A stretch of DNA of 64,000 nucleotides from Chrysophaeum taylorii (lineage: Eukaryota > Sar > Pelagophyceae > Pelagomonadales > Pelagomonadaceae), in assembly GCA_029834535.1 (NCBI GenBank), contig JAQMWT010000577.1, positions 43,485 to 107,484 on the forward strand. Reading direction: 5' to 3'. The notes below the pieces were generated by a model. It was not told where the DNA came from. It saw only the letters and a program-made list of their open reading frames with translations, and did no database searches. The position numbers and the translations under genes were made by a program. Below, one piece after another: positions 40,819 through 49,203 of the stretch; position 1 is the first letter of the stretch, and each line of letters starts with the position of its first letter.

Positions 40819-41803
40819 ATCTTCTTGTAGGCACGTTCAACGACAGGCTCAGGAACGCGTCCACCACGTAACGTGAACTGAGGAATCAACACATCGATCT
40901 CATGCGGGGCGAAGTCGGTGACACAAGGAGTGGTACTGTTGTTGACCTTGGTCTTGTCGGTGAAACTGCTACCGTCCACGTCCTTGTATTCCGGCTTAAG
41001 CTGGCGAGTAGAGAGATGTGAAGTAGGCTGGTAATAAGAAACCTTGTCATGGGGACCGAGATCAGCATAGAAATGCAGAGCGACTCGATCATTCACAAAA
41101 TCATAGGGTTCATAAACTTCAGCGACATAAATCTTCTTTCGCCAATCGGACTGTTTATTAACCGGAATCCGAAAAATAACGAACTTACCATGCTTGTAAT
41201 CATCCCGAAAGGTCTCCTTGGGCTTGGGCACAGCTCGATCGACCACTGGAGAAACCATCACAGGGGTGATCTGACTAACACGAACACAACGGCGTTCGGG
41301 AGGATAATCAAGAGACTCAATCCTGTAAGTGACCGGGGACAAGCGTTCCAAAATAACGAATGGACCGCGCCATTCCGGTCGAAGCTTGTTCCGTAAAGTT
41401 CGGGGTGCGACTTTCATCGGGTGCAAGTCGGGTCCGACACGGTAGAGAACTCCTTTCACAACTTGATAGCGATAATTGGCTCCGTAACGACGAAGAGAAT
41501 GGCCCTGAGCCATGCGATAACGAATGTCATCGCAAGTAGCATCAGTGATCTGCTCTTTGGCTATCTCTTCCAAAGTCAAATTATCTGGTATCTGGTCGAT
41601 GTACTCTTGGTAATCATCGGCATCACGGAAAATACTAGGCTGGGTCTGAAGTCGTTGCTTCTGACGTTGTTTCGTAGCACGAGACGTGACCAATTGCATC
41701 GGATCATCGAGGTCTTCCTCCTCTTCCTCCACAGGCAACTCAGTCGCAACAAACGACAGAATGACATGGCACCCAGGTAAAGGTACTCCTTTATCATCAA
41801 CAG
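40764..41803 (-). pseudogene. Gypsy-B spacer fused to integrase tail and C-terminal domain
   Basis: Reads from VDDKGVPLPG through the spacer (DQIPDNLTLEEIAKEQ) to VAPRTLR, then jumps straight to NKLRPEWRGPFVIL (junction about 41393). In Gypsy-A about 0.9 kb between these points encodes the zinc region and all DDE residues. The C-terminal domain (FKHGKFVIFRI; YVAEVYEPYDF; LHFYADLGP) is intact to the stop. The reading frame is preserved across the deletion. Confidence 0.88.
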
Positions 41804-42109
41804 CGAGGGCATCCGCCCTCCCGGCGTAGGTTGGCACCTATTCGCCTCCCGGGCGGGCCGGTTGGCAGCCGGAACGTTCGCAGTGGGACGGGGTATGGCC
41901 GGGGGGCGCAGACGGAAGGTTATCGACGAGTTGGTTGTCAGTCACATCGCGGTCTCCTCGTCGCATGGCGACAAGCTTGATGATCACTCTCCGCCGACCC
42001 ACCTTTCGGCGCCCCTCGTCTACAGGCCCGTGATTCCGGACTGGCTCCCGTCGGTCCGGCCTGGCTCCCATGCTCGGGAGAGGTCTGAAGTTAGTTAGTT
42101 AGTTAGTTC
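41804..42109 (+). mobile_element. SINE-4, inside Gypsy-B
   Basis: 5'-truncated copy from CGAGGGCATCCGCC to a GTTA tail (four repeats). ATCATCAACAG flanks it at 41793-41803 and 42110-42120. The target lies in the RNase H-integrase spacer. Confidence 0.93.
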
Positions 42110-42775
42110 ATCATCAACAGAACGAGGGAGTTCTTGGCACACTAGATACGCGTGGTTCAAGGGTTCACCAAACTCGTCCGTCTCGATGACATGATCTATA
42201 GGATTGCGAGAGAGACAGTCAGGGATGCTCATTCCCGGCGACTTCCCTGGCCTGTAACCCAATTCAGGATCAAAATTGGCGAGCCGCATCGCCCATCGAG
42301 CCAACTGCCCAGACGAGTGCTTCGCCTTTCGTAAAAGCGTCAAGTTGCGATGATCTGTTTCAAGGATCGTCTTGTGACCTTCAATATAAGAGCGGAAATG
42401 CTCAAGAGAAAGAATAACTGCCAGGAGCTCTAGCCGACGAGGCTCATAGTTCCGCATCTCTTTCGGCACAGCTCGGCTCCAATACTCAATTACTCGTTCC
42501 TCTCGTGCCACCTTGCCAGTTTCGTCCTTGATTTCCACGAGCTGAAAAAGATACGCACCCAGACCATCCTTGGAAGCATCCGAGCGGATCTGAAAAGGAA
42601 TATCGTAGTCAGGATGATAAACTCCACGAGAATCCACCAAAGATTCGATGATCGCGTCCCATGCCTTTTGGCACTCAGGCGTCCACTCAAACTTAACGCC
42701 TTCAAGACACAATCGCCTAAGCGGCTCCACAATCTTCGAATAATTCTTCACATATCGGCGGCAATAGTTGCTCAT
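42110..42775 (-). pseudogene. Gypsy-B RT connection region and RNase H
   Basis: ORF 42775-42095 with SNYCRRYVKNYSKIVEPLRR, QIRSDASKDGLGAYLFQL, EYWSRAVPKEMRNYEPRR, LETDHRNLTLLRKAKHSSGQ and PDCLSRNPIDHV. RNase H acidic residues appear present. Cut downstream by SINE-4. Confidence 0.9.
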
Positions 42776-43825
42776 ACCAATGAAAGATCGATCTGGGTCT
42801 TCGGGGACGTATTGGGCAACGTACCGGGAATCGGTATCTGCTGCAACGCTTCTAACGTCTTGGGATTCGGCTTCAAGCCTTCCGGAGTCGAAATATGTCC
42901 CAAAAACTCGATTTCATCCTCGAGGAGGTGGAACTTCGAAGTTCGTCCACTATATCATCGCTGTGCTAAATGGCACAACACTTCAATCAAAACTTGTAAA
43001 TGTCGATGGAGTTCATCCGATCCCATCATAATATCGTCGACAAACGCGACCAAGTCCTTATACATCCATGTGGACAAATCGCTACCCATCTGCTTACAAA
43101 AGAGAGCTCCTGCTGTTTTTACTCCTAGAGGCAAGCGCAAGAAACTATGGGCTCCAAGTGGACTAACCATCGTAACAGCGTCCTGAGCAGCGGCGTCCAA
43201 ATAAGTTATAACCCCATCGAATATCAATGCACGTCCGCCAACGGCGCATGGCAAGAAAAGCCAAAGCATCATCTTGCCGAATATTCGGCCAACTGTCATT
43301 GACCAGCTGATCATTGAGCTGACGCAAGTCAACGACAGCACGAAAAGCATTCGACGTCCCGGCCTCGGCTCCCTTCTTAGGCAGCATCAGTACAGGAAAT
43401 CCCCACGGAGAGTTCGCCGGTCGGATGACTCCATCGCGACACCACTCAGTGATATGCTTTCTGAGACACTCGAGCTTTGCTGGCGTCAACCTATAAGGCG
43501 TCATCTTGATCGGTCGTGGGTTTGCGTCTTTAAAGCGCAAAGAAACCGGTGGCGAGTCCACGGGTCTCATAATCGGATCAAAGAAAGCCCACGCGTATTG
43601 CACGCAATGGCTCAACATCATCTTCGCATCATCATCCAGATGCGGGTTGTCGGGAATTCCTAGATCTCGAACAACCTTCTCAACTTCTTCCTTCGTCGGA
43701 ATTACGACTTTCATCGCATCATTGTCCTCGACGTGCTCGGGAATCTGCGGTAACGGTACACCGTCCGCATCGCGCGGTGCATCCTTCCATGGCACATCGA
43801 ACTTTTCTTCGTATCTGAACCTCAC
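42776..43825 (-). pseudogene. Gypsy-B reverse transcriptase
   Basis: ORFs 43825-43163 and 43350-42955. Blocks PPVSLRFKDANPRPIKMTPY, GVIRPANSPWGFPVLMLPK, FRAVVDLRQLNDQLVNDSW, TCIDIRWGY, then HSFLRLPLGVKTAGALFCKQ and the catalytic VAFVDDIMMG (about 43055-43025). A short deletion near 43195 after RWGYN breaks the frame. The intact SINE-3 target site is visible at about 43280-43292. Confidence 0.9.
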
Positions 43826-45900
43826 CTCACCTCAGGGTGGCTCTTATTGATCTTTTCACCTTTGACGCGCACATTCGGCTCGCTCCTTACTTTCGGCTCC
43901 TGTTCAGGTTCAGAATCCGGCGGAACGTCCACTTTTGATTGTCGGGGGGGCCCAGCAGAAAAAACATGAGCCGTCCCCGGCGCATCAGTTGGAAGCGGAA
44001 GCATAGGAACTTCTGGTAATCGTCGTTTCTCGTCCATCAAATCGGACATTCCCGTCAACTTCTCCTCCATCGGCGCCGCTGTGGTCTGCTCTGCTGCGAC
44101 CAAAACTGTATCGGCTAAAACATCGGCTAAAACGGCCAAAACGGTCTCGGGGGACCCCGTACGAAAAGAAGACGTCGTCCCCGACGTCAACTCAAAAGGT
44201 CTAACATCATCATCGTGAACTGCCCTGCAAGACATGCACATTGACGAATGGGGGGACACTGGAACCTGCGGCATGGGTTCGTCGGTCTCCAAATCTGAGT
44301 CTTCCCAATAGTGCGGAGAATCCCAAGTAGCATCTGAGATTGCTTCCACATACGATGTAGAAGGCCACCGAACGATCCGAGCGTTGGTGGTATGTTGCTC
44401 CTGTTGCAAACGATGGCTGCTCGTCACAGCGACATCGGCAACATCATCGGAGACTCGGGCAGGGCGCGCCGTCGGGTAAAAGACAACCCCCGACATTGGC
44501 GGCGCGTCGCATAAAGATTGGAACGCGAAAGATGCGCTCGAATGTCCCGAACTATCCTGATATCTGCCTCCGTCATACTCGTCATCGTAATGTCGATGAC
44601 GTCGGCGCCGGCGCGAATTGCGACTAGAGTTCCGGTGACGGCAAGGACTCGGGCTGTCTTGAGCAGTATGGGCTTTTCGATTAGGGCTCTGGCTTCGATG
44701 TCGGCGTGACGATCGTCTAGAAGGTGATCGTCCGTCTCGCTGTCGTGTAGAAAACGACGTAGTATCCTTGATGCTTATGACCTCGCTCACCATGGTCGCC
44801 ATTGTGGTTCCAAGATCGGTGAGGGCCGTTTGAATTTCATTATAAGGCTCCGATCCGTGCGCGGCGTTCGCGTGAGATGCATCATCACGCTTCGCCCAAT
44901 CGGACCGCGATGTGGGCTGCTTCTTCTGCTTACGAATTCGCTTCCACATCGCACAGTAGTAACGATCCGGATCGCGGTGGCAAACTACGCGACTTCCGTG
45001 TTCATCTTCATCATGGGTGGTCCAGAAGAACCCACAGTGCGGGCACGTTCTCTTGCCCCACAAAAAAGGATCTCGTAAAATCAGCGGATCCGTATTCCCA
45101 GACGGTTTATCCGCATCTTGCTTGGCTTGTTGATCGGAGGCCATAGCTCGAACTCCCCGCCCTCGCGGCGGTTTATTCGATTTCGGATTAGGTGGGCCTT
45201 GGTCCTTCTCCTCCTCCATCAACTTTCGTAAGTCGTTCTCGAGCAGCGTAATAAGCGCTACCATCGACTTAAAAGTCACGTAACTATCAGGATGTCCGCT
45301 CCTCATAGTCCGCACACGGGTCCTCAACTCCTTGTACGTCAATCCACTGATAAGCTGGTCGAGGATATCGACATCATCCATCGTGCGGCTGGACACGGAA
45401 CAAAACTCCAAGGATTCAGATTGGAATCGGGTACAGTACGTTTGGACGTGCCGCTCCCCAGACTTCTTCGGAACTGAAACCTGGGCGACCTTCCGCAGCT
45501 TGTCAAGCAGCTCCTGCTGCGTGCGTGGAGGTCGGCAAGTCGATATAAAATAATCCAAAATCTTGTCGCAATACGTCTTGTCAAGACGACGGATACGACG
45601 AACCGAGACTCCATGCTCTTCATCGTCAATATCTAATTTCAAGTAAAACGACGGACCGTGTGGTAGCTCATCGCAGAGCTCCTCGTATTTCTGCAAGTGT
45701 TCCTCAAAAATTGGTGCAACGGTGTCCCGTAGATGCACAGGTAGTAAATAACGTAATTTCTCGACCGAGTAATGGTCATCTGCTAAAGTATGCATCATCG
45801 CCGCCGAATCCAAATTGAATTGCCGTTGGTCTCGGCCGTCGATGACGAGTTTGAAGGTATCAGGCTTCAAACTGGAAGTGGGTCGATGGGATCGGCTCAA
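43822..45900 (-). CDS. Gypsy-B gag fused to RT linker (protease and MTase deleted)
   Basis: A 692-codon ORF. Gag helical region (VEKLRYLLPVHLRDTVAPIF; LLDKLRKVAQ; QTYCTRFQSESLEFC), zinc-like cluster (TCPHCGFFW; VVCHRDPDRYYC), an Arg/Ser-rich tract, and then DEKRRLPEVPMLPLP. At this last point Gypsy-A would continue into protease and MTase for about 2.7 kb; here the frame passes directly into the Glu/Pro linker before RT (HPEVR). The fusion keeps the frame open, unlike the decayed Gypsy-A gag. Confidence 0.88.
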   Translation of the reverse strand: MSRSHRPTSSLKPDTFKLVIDGRDQRQFNLDSAAMMHTLADDHYSVEKLRYLLPVHLRDTVAPIFEEHLQKYEELCDELPHGPSFYLKLDIDDEEHGVSVRRIRRLDKTYCDKILDYFISTCRPPRTQQELLDKLRKVAQVSVPKKSGERHVQTYCTRFQSESLEFCSVSSRTMDDVDILDQLISGLTYKELRTRVRTMRSGHPDSYVTFKSMVALITLLENDLRKLMEEEKDQGPPNPKSNKPPRGRGVRAMASDQQAKQDADKPSGNTDPLILRDPFLWGKRTCPHCGFFWTTHDEDEHGSRVVCHRDPDRYYCAMWKRIRKQKKQPTSRSDWAKRDDASHANAAHGSEPYNEIQTALTDLGTTMATMVSEVISIKDTTSFSTRQRDGRSPSRRSSRRHRSQSPNRKAHTAQDSPSPCRHRNSSRNSRRRRRHRHYDDEYDGGRYQDSSGHSSASFAFQSLCDAPPMSGVVFYPTARPARVSDDVADVAVTSSHRLQQEQHTTNARIVRWPSTSYVEAISDATWDSPHYWEDSDLETDEPMPQVPVSPHSSMCMSCRAVHDDDVRPFELTSGTTSSFRTGSPETVLAVLADVLADTVLVAAEQTTAAPMEEKLTGMSDLMDEKRRLPEVPMLPLPTDAPGTAHVFSAGPPRQSKVDVPPDSEPEQEPKVRSEPNVRVKGEKINKSHPEVR

Positions 45901-46014
45901 GTTGCCCTTTTCGAAGGCGGTGGCAACCGTCTGCGATATTCCCCGCGATAATTCCCGTAAAATTTTCGTACTTTCATTCTCAATGTCCGCCCTACCCTCA
46001 TTCTCCGTATCGAC

Positions 46015-46565
46015 TCAGGGCGGAGGTTCATTCCCCGTTTCAGTGTTCCTTTCCGGTTCAGGCGGTCTCACGGGCGTTTCCGGTTCGGGTCGACTCACGG
46101 GTCGTTCGCGGCTACTCTCCCGACGCGTACGTTCGGCTAACAATTCATCTCGTTCACGACGAAATCGTTCAACCTCTTCGCGTAGGGTCTTCGAGGTCTC
46201 GATCTCTTGCTGTAATGCATCATTGAGCATATCAACTTCTCGTCGAGCCGCTTCCTCTTTCGCTTCAGCCGTTTCACGAGCAAAAAGCTCAGCTAATCGT
46301 TCATTTTCGCGACGTCTCTGCCCGAGGTCTTCACGAAGTCGACTTCGGGCTCCAGATCCGCGCTCAACAGTAACACGCTCGCCACGATCCGGAGTCGTTG
46401 GACTCAACGGCGAAAAATGGCAGCATCCGGAGGCACATCAGGAGGCACGTCAGCAACGTCGACTGCCTTGGCCTCTCTTAATTCACCTTCCTCGCGGCCT
46501 ATCTCAGGGGCGGCGGGAAGAACTGGAGGAGATTCTTCCTCACGCACGTCTGCGTTTATCTCCAT
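46015..46565 (-). pseudogene. Gypsy-B gag N-terminal region
   Basis: Likely start at 46565 (MEINADVREEESPPVLP), a frame break near 46405, then ORF 46407-46015 with RRRENERLAELFARE and LREEVERFRRERDELLAE, a coiled-coil-like segment, stopping at TGA (46015-46017) before ORF 45900. Gypsy-A has the matching region. Confidence 0.75.
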
Positions 46566-46996
46566 ACTGTATCAAATATCGATCAAGAATCTCGAAACAC
46601 GTCCGGATCCGATCACTCGAAGTAATTCACGTTGATTCCAACAAAGCTATCTGTCGCTGTAAAAACAGCACTCACGGAATTCCAATCCGCTGGCAATTCA
46701 AAAATGCCCGTGGGTAGCGATCCCACTCGCCAAACAGCTTCCACCGTTCAGCTATACCAAAATCAATTCCCGGGAGAATGCGCTGCGATTTCAAACTCGC
46801 ACGCGCGTTCGTCGTCACTCGGATCGTACGAACACAAACAACGTTCGCACATATTCTCAACGCAAACCGGTCCAATGGAACTCCGTGTGCTTGATCAGGG
46901 CGCACGTACAAATCCGGACCTCGTAATACAACACGTACGGCAGCACTCGCTCGTCGGCGACCGATGTAGTCGCACGATCTCATATACTCCACCACG
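46566..46996 (-). other. Gypsy-B leader with putative primer-binding site
   Basis: About 430 bases between gag start and 5' LTR. Next to the LTR the minus strand reads CG then TGGTGGAGTATATGAG (about 46979-46994), a TGG-starting candidate primer-binding site; the tRNA is not identified. Confidence 0.5.
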
Positions 46997-47312
46997 TATG
47001 GCGGCACAGAAAAACCTTTCCGGCCCCACGAAGGGGGTACTCACCGACTCGTCCGAGACCTCACTGAACGAGGAAAACACGGACGCGGGGTCGGATACGC
47101 TCGCCACACACCTTGCTCACGCTCACCAAGCCTCTCAACAAGATGGAGAGATGGAATATGATAGCAAGGAAACTACAAGAATACAGCCAGAATGCTTCTC
47201 ACAAAAGAGAGGTATGATGTCACTAAAAAGATCGGGAAAGGTGTCCCGTTGAACGGGTATCAAGCCTCGAGAGAGGGAGGGTAAGCCTTAGCGCTCAGGA
47301 GTTGCCGCCACA
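46997..47312 (-). repeat. Gypsy-B 5' LTR
   Basis: 316 bp, TATGGCGGCACAG to TTGCCGCCACA on the plus strand; followed by CAGAG (47313-47317), the second target-duplication copy. Confidence 0.9.
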
Positions 47313-47317
47313 CAGAG

Positions 47318-48350
47318 GGTGCTGATCCAGATTTCGAAATATGCGACTGCAACGTCAGAATCTCTCTCTCTCCAAGGCTGATGACGTTATGCTGACTAAG
47401 TTTTTCTACAAAGCTAGAGGAAAAGTGTCAGTGATGATGAAAGTGAAGATTTTCATACCTTGAGCGAAGAATGGGTGATGAGCGCGAGTGGGACGGCCGG
47501 AACGTGCCCCCGGCGGTCTTGTGTTCAAAGCGTTGAGCGCGCCACTGCGCGGCCAGAAACTCGGGGTGAAAGCACGGAAAGTCTTGGCTTTTTCGGTGAG
47601 GAGGCTGTGCTTGACGTCCCTGAAGTCATCTCGCGGACTACGCCGTCGAAGTTGTTGGTCAAATCGAACGTCAAGACGAAACTCACGCTCAAGGCCGACG
47701 GAAGTGTTCCCGCCTCTACACAGCGTTGGCGATCAACCCGATCCTGTGCTGCTGTGCTACGAAGATACCTCCGTGAGCTTCAGGAGCCAGCTTTGGTGGT
47801 TCGGCAAAATTCATGAGTACAAGCCAAGAGCGCGAGTTTACAATTACGACGTTCTATGGGACAACACCGCCCTCGGCAACAGTGACTCAAACTCGACGGC
47901 TACGTCGACGACCCTCAATGCCCGATGGTCGCGGCCGGATGCTGGTGTTATCTGAAGAGAAGCGTCACTCCTCCACAGCGAGGCCGCCCTTCTACTGACA
48001 ACGAGAACGACCGCCCTCTTTCTCAACGCCGCATCGACGATGACCTCGACGACGTCGATGGCATCTTGGTTCGACCTTACGAAGTGCATTGTTGTCAATC
48101 CCAACCCCCGCACAACACCGGCTCCAACACCGACACCAGGTGTATGGACGTAAATACCGACACCAACGGAGCCTCGTTGTGTGGGCCGCACCCGCGGACC
48201 CTTACGACATCATTTCGAACACTTTTGACCGCACCCGCCATGCATCTCGAAAATCTCCTCCCTCGTTGCCGGTAATTACTAAGGTAATGGAAACTACCGG
48301 CAATTTCCGGTATTTACCACCCTCTCTGTCTGCATTACCGGCAATGTAGG
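47318..48350. other. Decayed unrecognised sequence right of Gypsy-B
   Basis: Continuation of the pre-insertion locus. Plus strand near 47393-47425 has AAGTTTTTCTACAAAGCTAG, an inverted match to 28386-28404. Three short plus-strand frames overlap at 47460-47960; one contains LWWFGKIHEYKPRARVYNYD, which looks like a folded beta-rich segment. An AT-rich palindromic patch (ACCGGCAATTTCCGGTATTT) is at about 48296. No family recognised; probably an old mobile gene. Confidence 0.4.
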
Positions 48351-48844
48351 AGTCCCAATGGTCGCCAGGACGGCTCGAGCCGCGCGCTGCTCGCGCGCGA
48401 GAGCACCCGCCTCTCGAGTGAGCGCCAATCTTCGCTTTAGCGGCAGCGATAGCTCGGCCGCACTTGTCGCCCACCCGCATAATGCCCACGGATTTGACGC
48501 TCTTGTTGCGCCGGCACATCATCGACTTCCACTTGCCGCGACTTGTGATGCATCCTCAGCGCTCCGAGCGAACAATAGACTCGCGTTTTCCTCACGAGAC
48601 AATTCGCATCCTTGACCATGACGGCCGCGCGCTCGGAGGGAGAGCATAGGTCGCGTACAGGCACGTCGCCACTCTCAACCGCCGTTCGATAGAGCTTGTA
48701 ACACGAGAACTTCGAAGGGACAACGCAATCGAACGCAGACTGGCTAAAAGATAAGACTGGCTCGACTATAATGTAGCGTTGATAATCAACTAAATTATGG
48801 CCAGCCCAGTGCAAGGGGCGTAGGCTAATCCCAGCGCATTAGTG
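48351..48844. other. Unassigned intergenic stretch
   Basis: About 500 bases with overlapping open frames on both strands but no convincing protein. A minus-strand segment with RGKWKSMMCRRNKSVKSVG (about 48545-48490) faintly recalls a transposase-type zinc ribbon; too weak to name. Confidence 0.35.
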
Positions 48845-49150
48845 TCACTGGGTCTGTAGACGAGGGGCGCCGAAAGGTGAGTCGGCGGAGAGTGATAATC
48901 AGGCTTGTCGCCATGCGACGCGGAGACCGCGATGTGACTGACAACAAACTCGTCGATGACGTTCCGTCTGCGCCCCCCGGCCATACCCCGTCCCACTGCG
49001 AACGTTCCGGCTACCAACTGGCCCGCCCTGGAGGCGAACACGTGCCAACCTACGCCGGGAGGGCAGACGCCCTCCCAAGGGGCAGGATTCATAAAGCATC
49101 GTCATCCACCATTGGCACCAACCTTGCGGTCGGCTATGAGGGTAAGGGAA
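48845..49150 (-). mobile_element. SINE-5, older copy upstream of the ATG11-like gene
   Basis: Clear similarity to SINE-1 in the body (CGACGAGTTTGTTGTCAGTC on the minus strand), but with many substitutions. The shared LINE-like 3' end and GTTA tail are missing or unrecognisable. The 5' end includes the CCCTTACCCTCAT form. It ends about 55 bases before the first in-frame ATG of the host gene, so it probably lies in or next to its promoter or 5' UTR. Confidence 0.75.
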
Positions 49151-49203
49151 TATAGCCCCGTTTTATGGTCGATAACGGCCTCTTAAATTGTAAGACCTGA
49201 CTC

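Larger units (their letters stand above)
39551..47312 (-). mobile_element. Gypsy-B, internally deleted Ty3/gypsy element
   Basis: Minus-strand element with LTRs at 39551-39990 and 46997-47312, flanked by CAGAG (39546-39550 and 47313-47317). Compared with Gypsy-A, one deletion (junction about 44020) removes the protease and MTase, and another (junction about 41393) removes the integrase zinc region and core. Gag, RT, RNase H and the C-terminal domain remain. LINE fragments (40076-40685) and SINE-4 (41804-42109) have inserted. The target duplication shows it moved as a unit, so it was probably a non-autonomous derivative served by a full relative. Confidence 0.92.

Noticed and set aside
48490-48545. 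Transposase zinc ribbon (Merlin-like) on the minus strand
   Set aside because: Only one short stretch is suggestive, with stops nearby and no catalytic motif.
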